A DNA stretch of 64,000 nucleotides from Streptomyces fagopyri (GCF_009498275.1 NZ_CP045643.1:4898001-4962000), one strand, 5' to 3'. Shown: positions 35,348 through 45,055, counted from the stretch's first letter. Program-made: numbers and translations. The notes: generated by a model not told the origin, from the sequence alone.

Positions 35348-35568
35348 GGCTCGACCCCCTCGGATACGGGGCTCGGTGGCCCCAGAGTCTTGACACGCGT
35401 TCATGATCTGGAACGGACTCTCCGTGGAGAGACCGGTCCGTAGGGCTTCCACGGTACCTGAGCCCGCGCCCATACGGTACGTCGCCCGCAGGACGCGCCT
35501 TGGCCCAGAACCGGCGAGGTGCCCTGTCCCCGCTGGTCAACCGCGATTTTAACCTCTTCTTGGCGTCC

Positions 35569-35618
35569 GACCCGCCGACGGGGGTGAGAGTTCTCTCCAA
35601 GTCTTCCGTCGGCGGGTC
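35569..35618 (-). terminator. Long-loop hairpin downstream of vdh
   Basis: GACCCGCCGACGG (35569-35581) and CCGTCGGCGGGTC (35606-35618) form a perfect 13-bp stem with a 24-nt loop. It lies 53 bp beyond the end of the minus-strand vdh gene and ahead of the DUF3073 gene. Confidence 0.6.
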
Positions 35619-35670
35619 CCTGACAACCAGGAAGTGGGCCGGAACGAGGGGTTCCGAATGGCCGGTTCCG

Positions 35671-36759
35671 TCAGCCGCGCCCGCGTGCCTCCGCCATCCG
35701 CTGCTCGGCGATCCGGTCGGCCGCGGCGGCCGGCGGAATCCCGTCCTCCTTCGCACGTGCGAATATGGCCAGCGTGGTGTCGAAGATCTTCCCGGCCTTC
35801 GCCTTGCACCGGTCGAAGTCGAAACCGTGCAGTTCGTCGGCGACCTGGATGACACCGCCCGCGTTCACGACGTAGTCGGGCGCGTACAGGATCCCGCGGT
35901 CCGCGAGGTCCTTCTCGACGCCCGGGTGCGCGAGCTGGTTGTTGGCGGCGCCGCACACGATCCTCGCCGTGAGGACCGGCACGGAGTCGTCGTTCAGTGC
36001 CCCGCCGAGCGCGCAGGGGGCGTAGATGTCCAGCCCCTCCACGCGGATCAGCGCCTCGGTGTCGGCGACGGCGGTGACGCCGGCCGGGTGCTTGTCCAGG
36101 ATCCGCCGCACGGAGTCCGCCCGCACGTCCGTGATGACGACCTCGGCGCCGTCCTGGCGCAGATGGTCCACGAGGTGGTGGCCCACCTTGCCGACGCCCG
36201 CGACGCCCACCCTGCGGCCCCGCAGCGTCGGGTCGCCCCACAGGTGCTGGGCGCTCGCCCGCATGCCCTGGAAGACCCCGTAGGCGGTGAGCACCGACGA
36301 GTCGCCCGCGCCGCCGTTCTCCGGCGAACGGCCGGTCGTCCAGGAGCACTCCCGGGCCACGACGTCCATGTCGGCGACGTAGGTGCCGACGTCGCAGGCT
36401 GTGACGTAACGCCCGCCGAGCGAGGCCACGAACCGGCCGTAGGCCAGCAGCAGCGCCTCGCTCTTGATCTGTTCCGGGTCGCCGATGATGACGGCCTTGC
36501 CGCCGCCGTGGTCGAGACCGGCCATGGCGTTCTTGTACGACATCCCGCGGGAGAGGTTCAGCGCGTCGGCGACGGCCTCCTCCTCGCTCGCGTAGGGGTA
36601 GAAACGCGTCCCGCCGAGGGCGGGGCCCAGAGCGGTGGAGTGGATGGCGATGACGGCCTTGAGGCCGCTGGCCCGGTCCTGGCACAGCACGACTTGCTCA
36701 TGACCCCCCTGGTCCGAGTGGAACAGGGTGTGCAGGACGCCGTCGGTTACGTCGGTCAC
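35671..36759 (-). CDS. vdh: Valine (branched-chain amino acid) dehydrogenase
   Basis: A 362-residue Glu/Leu/Phe/Val dehydrogenase-family enzyme that oxidatively deaminates valine to 2-oxoisovalerate with NAD, feeding branched acyl-CoA starters. Visible are G-G-T-R-F near residue 50, the catalytic Lys in D-H-G-G-G-K-A, the A-C-D-V-G-T region, the nucleotide loop G-V-G-K-V-G near 185, and V-C-G-A-A-N-N-Q-L near 265. The sequence agrees closely with what I remember of Streptomyces Vdh. The GTG start at 36759 has GGGAG upstream and gives the known N-terminus V-L-H-T-L-F-H. Confidence 0.93.
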   Translation of the reverse strand: MTDVTDGVLHTLFHSDQGGHEQVVLCQDRASGLKAVIAIHSTALGPALGGTRFYPYASEEEAVADALNLSRGMSYKNAMAGLDHGGGKAVIIGDPEQIKSEALLLAYGRFVASLGGRYVTACDVGTYVADMDVVARECSWTTGRSPENGGAGDSSVLTAYGVFQGMRASAQHLWGDPTLRGRRVGVAGVGKVGHHLVDHLRQDGAEVVITDVRADSVRRILDKHPAGVTAVADTEALIRVEGLDIYAPCALGGALNDDSVPVLTARIVCGAANNQLAHPGVEKDLADRGILYAPDYVVNAGGVIQVADELHGFDFDRCKAKAGKIFDTTLAIFARAKEDGIPPAAAADRIAEQRMAEARGRG

Positions 36760-37004
36760 TGTGGTGACTCCCAGGTAAGTAGCGGCGGTTGAGGACGGTG
36801 CCCGTGCGGATGGCGGGCGCCCGTGGGCACGAGGGTAGAGCCTGTGCCCGGTCACCATCCGCGCAGTGTTCAGGATCACCTTCTCCCGGAGTACGTTTCC
36901 GCACGGCCGTGGGACGATTTGCAGTGTTTTCCCGGTCGCTCGTGTGCCGGTTGAACACGTTCCCGTCCGGGTTTCGTGTTCGGCCCGATGGGGAGGGAGC
37001 AGAG

Positions 37005-37853
37005 GTGCCCAAGGTGTCCCCGGTGGTCGTCCCGTACGCGTCCTATCTGCGCGTCTACGAACCGCTGGCCGCCTTTGCGGAGCCGGAGCGCGGCCACTGG
37101 GCGCGCTATGCCCGGCGCGCGGAGCGTCCGTCGTACCAGGACGAACTGCGCCGCTCCCTGGCCGATTTGCTGCCGACGCCGCCGATCCCCGTGCCGGTGC
37201 ACGAGAGCGCCGACGCGTTCGTGCTGGACGTCGACGGCGTGCTCTGTGTCTGTCCCTGGCGCACCCGGCTGCGGGGCTGGCAGGCGTTGGGGGAGCTGGC
37301 GGAGGAACTGCCGGCGTCGGTCCTGGACGCGGTGCTGCCCCCGCTCGTCCGCCGCCAGGCCGCCCTGGACCACGAGCGCTGGATGGCCCGCAACCCCGAC
37401 GCCCGCCCGTGGATCCGCACCTCCACCTGGCAGGTGCCGCTGAACTGGTTCGTGCTCGTCTCCGACGAGGAGCGGGAGTACGAGAAGGGCGCGGGCGGTG
37501 ACGGGGCGGCGCCGGTGCTGCGCTACCGGACACCGATGGTGCAGGCGCGCCGGCGGACCGCGCGGGCGCTGAAGACGCTCCGGGACACCCTCGACGAGGG
37601 GCCGCTCATCGACGGTCTGGTGGACGTGGGGCGCTGGCTGGAGGAGTTCCACCCGCGCTCGCTGGTCGAACTGGACTACGGCGGGCTGGTGCACGCCCTG
37701 CCGGCCGGGCATCTGGAGGACGACCACTCGGCGGCGGACGTCGCCGAGGGCATCGAGGCGCTGCGCAGCGGGGACGGGGCCGCCGCGGGCGAGGCGTACG
37801 GGCGGCTCGTGGAGCGCTGGCGCTCGGTCAGGGACCGGCAGTCCTCGAACTGA
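37005..37853 (+). CDS. Conserved actinobacterial protein of unknown function
   Basis: A 282-residue cytoplasmic protein starting at a GTG preceded by GGGAGGGAG. It has an N-terminal [13 protein letters not shown] segment, an [11 protein letters not shown] region, a Trp-rich stretch ([14 protein letters not shown]), and a D-Y-G-G-L-V-H motif near 225 followed by an alpha-helical C-terminus. No catalytic motif, signal peptide or membrane segment is evident. I recognise it only as the conserved gene between vdh and bldC in Streptomyces. It diverges from vdh across 245 bp. Confidence 0.8.
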   Translation: MPKVSPVVVPYASYLRVYEPLAAFAEPERGHWARYARRAERPSYQDELRRSLADLLPTPPIPVPVHESADAFVLDVDGVLCVCPWRTRLRGWQALGELAEELPASVLDAVLPPLVRRQAALDHERWMARNPDARPWIRTSTWQVPLNWFVLVSDEEREYEKGAGGDGAAPVLRYRTPMVQARRRTARALKTLRDTLDEGPLIDGLVDVGRWLEEFHPRSLVELDYGGLVHALPAGHLEDDHSAADVAEGIEALRSGDGAAAGEAYGRLVERWRSVRDRQSSN

Positions 37854-38525
37854 GGTCCAGCGGGTGATTCGGGTGATTCGGGTGGATCACGTGGGACGCG
37901 TGGGACGTGCGTGCCGTGCGGGGTGGGTGGGTCGCGCAGAACGGGCGGGACGGGTGCGTCGTGTGAGGCCGTCCGGGGCGTGTGACGCGTATCTCAGCCG
38001 ACGGCAACCGAACTGACGTATGGTCCTCGCACGCCGAAGAGGTGCCACTGTGGGACGTAGTTCCTGACTACGGGACGTAGGTCCCGATCCGGTCTTTTGC
38101 GTCAAGGGCGTGTCAAGCGTGACGGATGGCACTTACCTGGCTCTTGCATCGCTTACCCCTCCCCGTGCCAAAATAGGACAAGGAGTCCGGGGAGGGCTCC
38201 TTCTACCCGTGTTTGGGTGGAATCTCCGCATTGCACGCTATGGGGGGTCTGGTGACTCCTGATCGCCCTGTGACTGATCGTCACAGTGTCGTGACTGTCC
38301 GCTATGGCATGGTCCATCGGCTTCCGTCGCTGATGAACACCTGGGAGGGCAATTCCATCGGTTTGGCCGACGCGGCTGGACGGATGGTGTAGTTGTAGTG
38401 CCGAGGACAAGCCGTTCGTCCTATAACCGACTCGACTCGCGTCCGCCATTTCGGGCAACGCGGGTCAAGGTGCAGAATTTAGAGGAAAGAACCGAGAAGG
38501 TTCGGTTCTCCCGAGGAGGCCGCTC
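37854..38525. promoter_or_regulatory. Long upstream region of bldC
   Basis: A gap of about 670 bp. The first 130 bp are G-rich with repeats of GGGTGATTCGG and GTGGGACG. Around 38050-38090 is a GGGACGTAG/CTACGGGACGT repeat. A 50-codon open frame (38239-38391) has no ribosome site. Just before bldC, AGAACCGA (38488-38495) and TCGGTTCT (38502-38509) can form a hairpin ending 4 nt before the GAGGAGG ribosome site. A long regulated leader is plausible but unproven. Confidence 0.4.
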
Positions 38526-38732
38526 ATGACCGCTCGCACCCCTGATGCCGAGCCGCTGCTGACCCCGGCTGAGGTCGCCACCATGTTCCGCGTCGACCCC
38601 AAGACGGTCACACGGTGGGCGAAGGCCGGCAAGCTCACGTCCATCCGTACGCTCGGCGGGCACCGCCGCTACCGCGAAGCGGAGGTCCGTGCACTGCTCG
38701 CGGGCATCCCGCAGCAGCGTAGCGAGGCCTGA
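38526..38732 (+). CDS. bldC: BldC, MerR-like developmental regulator
   Basis: A 68-residue single-domain MerR-type DNA-binding protein. It has the winged-helix pattern L-L-T-P-A-E-V-A-T-M-F-R-V-D-P-K-T-V-T-R-W-A and wing residues L-G-G-H-R-R-Y-R-E-A-E-V, without the coiled-coil effector domain of classical MerR. BldC binds head-to-tail on direct repeats and holds off sporulation genes during vegetative growth. The ATG has a strong GAGGAGG upstream. It is monocistronic, bounded by a T-rich terminator. Confidence 0.97.
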   Translation: MTARTPDAEPLLTPAEVATMFRVDPKTVTRWAKAGKLTSIRTLGGHRRYREAEVRALLAGIPQQRSEA

Positions 38733-38869
38733 ACAATTACATAATCGGGCAATTCGGCAGCTCCCCCAACCCGCCGAAAGGTCCGAACCACAGCTTCAAG
38801 CGACGCGGGTCCTGCCCCAACAGGGCTCCCGCCCGACCCAGTTCCACTCATGACAAGGGTGCGTCGTCG

Positions 38870-38907
38870 ATCGCGCTGGACTCCGCCGGGTCCAGCGCGA
38901 TTTTTTT
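38870..38907 (+). terminator. Rho-independent terminator of bldC
   Basis: ATCGCGCTGGA and TCCAGCGCGAT form an 11-bp stem with a 10-nt loop, followed by seven T residues, unusually canonical for this genome. It lies about 140 bp after the stop. Confidence 0.85.
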
Positions 38908-39192
38908 GTGCCCCGACGGGGTCCCGGCCCGGCTCCGCCCGTGCTCCTGTGGTGCCCCGGGCGCGCCTCCTTGACGCCCTGTCCGGGCGCCGGCGGGGCG
39001 CGTGAGCGGAGGTGCGGAGGGTCTGTGAGCGGCCTTGCGCGAGTCTGGGGAGGGCTGTCGGATCTCCTGTGGGAGTCCTTGGCAGGTGGTGCAATTGCAC
39101 ATATTAAATTGACTAGTTGTAGGTGGGGTGTAAGTTTCGCTGTTCTGAAAACTTATGCGGTGACACCCGTCACATGCCAGAGTCCTTGTCGC
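38908..39192. other. Spacer with an AT-rich stretch
   Basis: About 285 bp without a recognisable gene. Around 39090-39165 (CAATTGCACATATTAAATTG, then GAAAACTTATG) the sequence is much richer in A/T than its surroundings; it could be a preferred Lsr2 target or a remnant of foreign DNA. Confidence 0.4.
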
Positions 39193-39438
39193 TCATGACT
39201 CCTCTGCGCTAAAGGAGTTGGGGGGATGATGTATTCCCGGCGTCCCGGCGCAGGCACTGGAGTGGCTCTCGTCCTCGGCCGCCGTCTCGTCCTCCTCGCC
39301 GTGCGGGGCCGGTTCCATGGCCAGCCTCAGGAGCCGGTGGCAGATCGGGCAGTGCCGCGTCAGATGGCGGTATCCGGAGGCGGCCGACAGATGGGCGCGG
39401 AGCAGGGCGCGCGTCTCGTGCCGGGCCGATGCCGCCAT
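39193..39438 (-). CDS. Small CxxC protein (DUF6274-like)
   Basis: An 81-residue protein starting at an ATG with GGAGG six bases upstream. It opens with a basic helix (R-H-E-T-R-A-L-L-R-A-H-L) and has T-R-H-C-P-I-C-H-R-L-L-R-L, a CxxC knuckle with flanking His residues that could hold zinc, then an acidic, Ser-rich and probably disordered tail. I think it corresponds to the small Streptomyces family DUF6274, but that name is from memory. No partner motif is seen. It is transcribed alone between bldC and hrpA. Confidence 0.65.
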   Translation of the reverse strand: MAASARHETRALLRAHLSAASGYRHLTRHCPICHRLLRLAMEPAPHGEEDETAAEDESHSSACAGTPGIHHPPNSFSAEES

Positions 39439-39625
39439 GGGCCACCTCCAAGGGGTCGAGAGCCCTGGTTTCTGGGGTACCCGGGGAATGTGGCGCCGTC
39501 AAGACGCGGGAGCCCCGCGGACGGGGACGGGGTGGGGGTGCGGGGCGGTGTGGAGCGCGAGGGGTGCCGGACGTACGGGGGCGCCGGACGCGCCAGGGTG
39601 TGGGGCGCGCGAGGGCGCCGGACGC

Positions 39626-39659
39626 ACGAGAGCCCGGGTCCGAAGACCCGGGCTCTCGT
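39626..39659 (-). terminator. Terminator of tRNA-Asp copy 1
   Basis: ACGAGAGCCCGGGTC and GACCCGGGCTCTCGT make a 15-bp stem with a 4-nt loop, just downstream of the minus-strand tRNA gene. Confidence 0.8.
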
Positions 39660-39667
39660 ATCTACTG

Positions 39668-39742
39668 CGGTCCTGACGGGATTTGAACCCGCGGCCTCCA
39701 CCTTGACAGGGTGGCGAGCACTCCAAACTGCTCCACAGGACC
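39668..39742 (-). tRNA. tRNA-Asp(GTC), copy 1
   Basis: 75 nt without encoded CCA. The acceptor stem is GGTCCTG/CAGGACC, the anticodon loop CTGTCAA has anticodon GTC, and the T-arm contains GTTCAAATC. Identical to the copy at 44781-44855. Confidence 0.95.
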
Positions 39743-39836
39743 AGGTTTCGCAGCCACTGTTCGTGCGCTGTGCTGCGAAAAGAGACTGTACAGGAGGGTG
39801 AGCCCGGGGTCGAACTCACCCACCGTACGGGCCCCG

Positions 39837-42800
39837 TTACGGTGCCGCGGCGTCGATCGCCTTCACGATGCGCTTGTCGGAGACGGGGTACGCCGTGCCG
39901 AGCGCGTGGGCGAAATAGCTGACCCGGAGCTCCTCGACCATCCAGCGGATGTCCAGGACCTGTTGCGGGACCGGCCGGCCCTGCGGCATCTGCTCCAGGA
40001 GCCAGGCGTACTCGTCCTGCATCTCGTGGACCTTCTCCATGCGGGTGGTGTCCCGCTGGACGTTGGTCGGCATCTGCTGGAGCCGGCGGTCCGCCGCGAC
40101 CAGATAGCGCATGAGGTCGGCGAGCCGCCGCAGACCGGTCGCCGTGACGAAGCCGGGCTTCACGAGGGCGTCCAGCTGCTTGCGCACGTCCGCGAGGTTC
40201 GCCAGCAGCACGGCGCTCCTGACGCCCTTCAGACGGCGCTCACAGGCCTGCCAGGCGGCCAGTACCTGCTGCACCTGACCGACTGTGCGCACCGTCGTGT
40301 CGACGATCTCGGCGCGCACCCTGTCGTACAGCTTGCGGTACGACTCCTCGTCCCACGCCGGGCCCCCGAAGTCGCCGATCAGCTTGTCCGCCGCGGCCGT
40401 CGCACAGTCGTCGAAGAGGGCCTGCACGGTGCCGTGCGGATTGGCGGACAGGGCGAGCTTCTGGGCGTTCGTCAGCTTGTCCGAGGCGAACTTGCCCGGG
40501 TTCACCGGGATGTTGCGCAGGATCAGCCGCCGGGTGCCCTTCCACATGGCCTGCGCCTGCTCGGCCTCGGTGTCGAAGAGGCGTACGGAGACCGTGTCGC
40601 CGTCGTCCACCAGGGCCGGGTAGGCCTTGACCGGCTGGCCCGCCCGGCGTGTCTCGAAGACGCGCGCCAGCGAGCCGATCGTCCAGTCCGTCAGGCCCGT
40701 GCGCTCCAGGGACTCGCCGCCCTCGCGCTCCGCCGTCGCCGCCGCGGCCTGTGAGATCGCCTTGCGGGCCTTCGGCTTCAGCTGAAGCTGCAAGGCCTCG
40801 AGGTCCTTGTCCTCGGCGAGCTTGCGGCGCCGCTCGTCGACGATCCGGAAGGTGATCTTCAGATGGTCGGGGACCCGGGACCAGTCGAAGTCGTCGGCGG
40901 TGAGCGTGACACCGACCATGCGCTTCAGCTCGCGGGCCATCGTCGTCGTGAGCGGCTCCTGGAGGGGGACCGCACGGTCGAGGAAGGCCCGCGCGACGTT
41001 CGGGGCGGGCACGTAGTTGCGGCGGATGGGCTTGGGGAGGGAACGGATCAGCTCCGTCACGACCTCCTCCCGCAGACCCGGGATCTGCCAGTCGAAGCCC
41101 TCGTCCGTCACCTGGTTCAGCACCTGGAGCGGGATGTGGACGGTCACGCCGTCGGCGTCCGCGCCCGGCTCGAACTGGTACGTCACACGGAACTTGAGAG
41201 GCCCCTGACGCCACGAGTCGGGGTAGTCGTCCTTGGTGACGGTCCCCGCCTTCTCGTTGATGAGCATCGAACGCTCGAAGTCGAGAAGCTCGGGCTCGTC
41301 GTGGCGCTTGTGCTTCCACCAGGAGTCGAAGTGCGCTCCGGACACGACGTCCGCCGGCACCCGCTGGTCGTAGAAGTCGAAGAGCGTCTCGTCGTCGACC
41401 AGGATGTCCCGGCGCCGGGCACGGTGCTCCAGCTCCTCCACCTCGGTCAGCAGCCGGCGGTTGTCGGCGAAGAACTTGTGGTGCGTGCGCCAGTCGCCCT
41501 CCACGAGGGCGTTGCGGATGAAGAGTTCGCGGGACGTCTCGGGGTCGATCCGCCCGTAGTTCACCTTCCGCTGGGCGACGATCGGTACGCCGTAGAGGGT
41601 GACCTTCTCGTACGCCATCACCGCCGCCTGGTCCTTCTCCCAGTGCGGTTCGCTGTACGTCCGCTTGAGGAGGTGCCCGGCAAGCGGCTCCACCCACTCC
41701 GGCTCGATCCTCGCGTTGACCCGCGCCCAGAGGCGGGAGGTCTCCACCAGCTCGGCCGACATCACGAAGCGCGGGGGCTTCTTGAAGAGCGCCGAACCGG
41801 GGAAGATCGCGAACTTGGCGCTGCGGGCGCCGAGGTACTCGTTCTTGCCGGTGCCGCGGCCGCTCTCGCCGCCGGTCTCCTTCACGTCCTTCATGCCGAC
41901 GTGGGAGAGCAGTCCGGCCAGGAGCGAGACATGGACGCTCTGCTCGGCCGCGTCCTCCTCGTTCGGGTGGATGCCCATCTGCTTCGCGACCGTGCGCAGC
42001 TGGGTGTAGATGTCCTGCCACTCGCGGATGCGCAGGAAGTTCAGGAATTCCTGCTTGCACATGCGGCGGAAGGCGGAGGAGCCTCGCTCCTTCTGCTGCT
42101 CGCGGACGTACCGCCACAGGTTCAGGAACGCGAGGAAGTCGCTGGTCTCGTCCCTGAAGCGGGCGTGCTGCTGGTCGGCCTGCGTCTGCTTCTCGGAGGG
42201 GCGCTCGCGCGGGTCCTGGATGGACAGCGCCGCGGCGATCACCATCACCTCGCGGGCGCAGCCGTTCTTGTCGGCCTCCAGCACCATCCGGGCGAGGCGG
42301 GGGTCGACCGGGAGCTGGGCGAGCTTGCGGCCCGTCTCGGTCAGGCGCTTGCGCACGTCCTTCTGGGACGGGTCCAGCGCGCCCAGCTCCTGGAGGAGCT
42401 GCACGCCGTCACGGATGTTGCGGTGGTCCGGCGGGTCGATGAAGGGGAACTTCTCGATGTCGCCGAGGCCGGCCGCGGTCATCTGGAGGATGACGCTCGC
42501 CAGGTTCGTCCGGAGGATCTCCGCGTCCGTGAACTCCGGGCGGGTGGTGAAGTCGTCCTCGGAGTACAGGCGGATGCAGATGCCGTCGGACGTACGGCCG
42601 CAGCGGCCCTTGCGCTGGTTGGCGCTGGCCTGCGACACGGGTTCGATCGGCAGGCGCTGGACCTTGGTGCGGTGGCTGTAGCGGGAGATGCGGGCGGTGC
42701 CCGGGTCGATGACGTACTTGATGCCCGGGACGGTGAGGGACGTCTCCGCGACGTTGGTCGCGAGCACGATCCTGCGGCCGGTGTGGGGCTGGAAGACGCG

Positions 42801-43805
42801 GTGCTGCTCGGCGTGCGAGAGGCGGGCGTAGAGGGGGAGGACCTCGGTGAAGCGGTAGTTCTTCTTGGTGAGCGCGTCCGCCGTGTCGCGGATCTCGCGC
42901 TCGCCGGAGAGGAAGACGAGGATGTCGCCCTTGCCCTCGGCCTGGAGCTCCTCCACGGCGTCGGTGATCGCGGTGATCTGGTCGCGGTCCGCGTCGTCGC
43001 CGTCCTCCTCCAGGAGGGGGCGGTAGCGGACCTCCACGGGGTAGGTGCGGCCGCTGACCTCGACGATCGGGGCGTCGCCGAAGTGACGGGAGAAGCGTTC
43101 GGGGTCGATGGTCGCCGAGGTGATGACGACCTTGAGGTCCGGGCGCTTGGGGAGCAGCTGGGCGAGGTAGCCCAGCAGGAAGTCGATGTTGAGGGACCGC
43201 TCGTGGGCCTCGTCGATGATGATCGTGTCGTAGGCGCGCAGCTCGCGGTCGGTCTGGATCTCGGCGAGCAGGATGCCGTCCGTCATGAGCTTGACGAAGG
43301 TGCCGTCCGGGTTGACCTGGTCGGTGAAGCGGACCTTCCAGCCGACGGCCTCGCCCAGGGGGGTGTCCAGCTCGTCGGCGACGCGTTCGGCCACCGTGCG
43401 GGCGGCGATGCGGCGGGGCTGGGTGTGGCCGATCATGCCGCGGACGCCGCGGCCGAGTTCGAGGCAGATCTTGGGGATCTGGGTGGTCTTGCCGGAGCCG
43501 GTCTCGCCGGCGACGATCACGACCTGGTGGTCGCGTATGGCGTCGGCGATGTCCGACTTCTTCTGGCTGACCGGGAGCTGCTCGGGGTACGTGACGGTGG
43601 GCACGCGGGAGCGGCGCTCGGCCATGCGGGCCTCGGCCTTGGTGACCTCCGCCTCGATCTCGGCGAGCACGGCGGTCCGGGCCTCGGGCTTGCGGATCCG
43701 GCGCGCGCCCTCGAGCCTGCGGCCGATCCGGTGCGCGTCGCGCAGGGACAGCTCGGCCAGGCGGGGGGCGAGATCGCCGAGGGCGGGGGCAGGGTGCGTA
43801 GACAT
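39837..43805 (-). CDS. hrpA: ATP-dependent RNA helicase HrpA
   Basis: A 1322-residue DEAH-box helicase of normal HrpA length. Motif I is G-E-T-G-S-G-K-T-T near residue 97, motif II D-E-A-H near 195, motif III S-A-T near 230 and motif VI Q-R-K-G-R-C-G-R near 405. Winged-helix/ratchet and OB-fold regions follow to about 690, and the long HrpA-specific C-terminal domain fills the rest. HrpA acts on mRNA and rescues stalled or collided ribosomes in E. coli. The ATG at 43805 gives the conserved start. It is flanked by two identical tRNA-Asp genes. Confidence 0.95.
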   Translation of the reverse strand: MSTHPAPALGDLAPRLAELSLRDAHRIGRRLEGARRIRKPEARTAVLAEIEAEVTKAEARMAERRSRVPTVTYPEQLPVSQKKSDIADAIRDHQVVIVAGETGSGKTTQIPKICLELGRGVRGMIGHTQPRRIAARTVAERVADELDTPLGEAVGWKVRFTDQVNPDGTFVKLMTDGILLAEIQTDRELRAYDTIIIDEAHERSLNIDFLLGYLAQLLPKRPDLKVVITSATIDPERFSRHFGDAPIVEVSGRTYPVEVRYRPLLEEDGDDADRDQITAITDAVEELQAEGKGDILVFLSGEREIRDTADALTKKNYRFTEVLPLYARLSHAEQHRVFQPHTGRRIVLATNVAETSLTVPGIKYVIDPGTARISRYSHRTKVQRLPIEPVSQASANQRKGRCGRTSDGICIRLYSEDDFTTRPEFTDAEILRTNLASVILQMTAAGLGDIEKFPFIDPPDHRNIRDGVQLLQELGALDPSQKDVRKRLTETGRKLAQLPVDPRLARMVLEADKNGCAREVMVIAAALSIQDPRERPSEKQTQADQQHARFRDETSDFLAFLNLWRYVREQQKERGSSAFRRMCKQEFLNFLRIREWQDIYTQLRTVAKQMGIHPNEEDAAEQSVHVSLLAGLLSHVGMKDVKETGGESGRGTGKNEYLGARSAKFAIFPGSALFKKPPRFVMSAELVETSRLWARVNARIEPEWVEPLAGHLLKRTYSEPHWEKDQAAVMAYEKVTLYGVPIVAQRKVNYGRIDPETSRELFIRNALVEGDWRTHHKFFADNRRLLTEVEELEHRARRRDILVDDETLFDFYDQRVPADVVSGAHFDSWWKHKRHDEPELLDFERSMLINEKAGTVTKDDYPDSWRQGPLKFRVTYQFEPGADADGVTVHIPLQVLNQVTDEGFDWQIPGLREEVVTELIRSLPKPIRRNYVPAPNVARAFLDRAVPLQEPLTTTMARELKRMVGVTLTADDFDWSRVPDHLKITFRIVDERRRKLAEDKDLEALQLQLKPKARKAISQAAAATAEREGGESLERTGLTDWTIGSLARVFETRRAGQPVKAYPALVDDGDTVSVRLFDTEAEQAQAMWKGTRRLILRNIPVNPGKFASDKLTNAQKLALSANPHGTVQALFDDCATAAADKLIGDFGGPAWDEESYRKLYDRVRAEIVDTTVRTVGQVQQVLAAWQACERRLKGVRSAVLLANLADVRKQLDALVKPGFVTATGLRRLADLMRYLVAADRRLQQMPTNVQRDTTRMEKVHEMQDEYAWLLEQMPQGRPVPQQVLDIRWMVEELRVSYFAHALGTAYPVSDKRIVKAIDAAAP

Positions 43806-44226
43806 ACGCGGTCCAGGATCTCACCTCGCCGAAATTCCTGGCGAACGGTTTTGGGTGGGTGGGGGCTGTGGCGGTGTCGGGGCTGTGGTGGGTGGGTCGG
43901 GGCCGTGCCGGTGTGTCGAGGCCGTCGCCGTTGGATCAGACGTGGGTCCGGGGTGGTGGACGCTGCTCGATCCGGGCGTGAGCGACGGCCTTGCGACACA
44001 CCGGCACGGCCCCTTCCGTGCGTCGTCAGTCGTCAGCCGTCGGTCGGCAGCTGTCAGCTGTCGGTCGTCAGCCGTCGGTCATCTGTCATCGGTTGCCGGT
44101 GATCGGTCGCCCGTCGCGGTCGCGGGTGAGTGGCTGGGTGGAGGTGGTGGGTGGATCTTTGCTTGGGACGGGTCGGAGTGAGGGACCTGCGGGCGGTTGG
44201 TGCGGTCCCTTTTGTACGGCGGTGGG
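43806..44226. repeat. Intergenic spacer with degenerate tandem repeats
   Basis: About 420 bp without a supported gene. At 43850-43930 it is a G/T-rich series of GGTGGGTGGGGGCTGTGGCG-like units. At 44025-44100 GTCGTCAGCCGTCGGTC is repeated several times with decay, including exact CGTCAGCCGTCGGTC at 44031 and 44066. It looks like slippage-generated sequence. Confidence 0.55.
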
Positions 44227-44577
44227 TTACGGGTTTTTGGGGGGTGCCGCGGGTGGTGCGGGAGGGGTCGGGTCCCGGCGGGTGGGGTCCGACTGGGCCA
44301 TCGCCTGGGCCGTGTTGGAGACGGCCTTGATGCCCAGGTACGCCGTGGTCATGCTGCTGACGGCGGTGAAGGCCGCGGTGAGGACGCCGATGATGACGGA
44401 CTTGTCGCCGTCCAGGCGCCAGACGCCGAAGATCGCCACGCCGGCGATCGCCAGATTGCTCAGGAGGACCGCCTGCAGTCCGTATCTGGCTCGGTAGCGC
44501 TCCAGGTCGAGTTCGCGCACCGGCGCCTGCCGCCTGGCCGCGGTCTGCGGCTTCGGCTCGCCCTTGAGTAACACCAT
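44227..44577 (-). CDS. Small membrane protein of unknown function
   Basis: A 116-residue protein. After a basic N-terminal region (E-P-K-P-Q-T-A-A-R-R) come two hydrophobic segments at about residues 38-53 and 61-82, separated by a W-R-L-D-G-D-K-S turn, suggesting a two-helix membrane hairpin. The C-terminus is Pro-rich (P-T-P-P-A-P-P-A-A-P-P). The ATG at 44577 is chosen because the open frame upstream crosses tRNA genes. Its ribosome site is weak. I do not recognise a family. Confidence 0.6.
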   Translation of the reverse strand: MVLLKGEPKPQTAARRQAPVRELDLERYRARYGLQAVLLSNLAIAGVAIFGVWRLDGDKSVIIGVLTAAFTAVSSMTTAYLGIKAVSNTAQAMAQSDPTRRDPTPPAPPAAPPKNP

Positions 44578-44642
44578 GGGTTCCCTATCCCCGGACACCG
44601 CGTCCTGCACGGTGCATGCCAAGTTCAGGGGTGAACCATACG

Positions 44643-44678
44643 ATGAAGGGCCCCGTCCGACCGGACGGGGCCCTTCAT
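44643..44678 (-). terminator. Terminator of the tRNA-Glu-Asp-Phe unit
   Basis: ATGAAGGGCCCCGTCCG and CGGACGGGGCCCTTCAT form a perfect 17-bp stem with a 2-nt centre directly after tRNA-Phe. Its GAAGGGCCCC arm also occurs in the tRNA-Ser terminator. Confidence 0.85.
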
Positions 44679-44679
44679 G

Positions 44680-44756
44680 TGGTGGCTGGGGCCGGGGTCG
44701 AACCGGCGACCTATCGCTTTTCAGGCGATCGCTCGTACCAACTGAGCTACCCAGCC
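44680..44756 (-). tRNA. tRNA-Phe(GAA)
   Basis: 77 nt with encoded CCA. The acceptor stem is GGCTGGG/CCCAGCC, the anticodon stem ATCGC/GCGAT has the loop CTGAAAA with anticodon GAA, and the T-arm has GTTCGACC. Third gene of a three-tRNA unit. Confidence 0.95.
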
Positions 44757-44780
44757 ACGAGGTTTCCTGGGAAACCTCAG

Positions 44781-44855
44781 CGGTCCTGACGGGATTTGAA
44801 CCCGCGGCCTCCACCTTGACAGGGTGGCGAGCACTCCAAACTGCTCCACAGGACC
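44781..44855 (-). tRNA. tRNA-Asp(GTC), copy 2
   Basis: 75 nt, identical to the gene at 39668-39742 and in the same orientation. The anticodon GTC is in CTGTCAA. Middle gene of the Glu-Asp-Phe cluster. Confidence 0.95.
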
Positions 44856-44901
44856 AAGCTGTTGCGTGCGACGCGTGAACAGTGTCGCACACGGTGTTGC
44901 G

Positions 44902-44974
44902 TGCCCCCAACGGGATTCGAACCCGTGCTACCGCCTTGAAAGGGCGGCGTCCTAGGCCGCTAGACGATGAGGGC
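44902..44974 (-). tRNA. tRNA-Glu(TTC)
   Basis: 73 nt without CCA. The acceptor stem is GCCCTCA/TGGGGGC with one G-T pair, the anticodon stem CCGCC/GGCGG has the loop CTTTCAA with anticodon TTC, and the T-arm has GTTCGAATC. First gene of the Glu-Asp-Phe cluster. Confidence 0.95.
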
Positions 44975-45055
44975 TATCGGCCCGCCTGGGCGCTTCCTCA
45001 GCGCGTCGGGGACGTGAGAAGCATATGGGATGGCGGGAGGTATCGCCAAAACGGT

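Noticed and set aside
38239..38391. 50-codon open frame upstream of bldC as a gene
   Set aside because: There is no ribosome site, no family resemblance and no clear codon bias, so it is not listed as a CDS.
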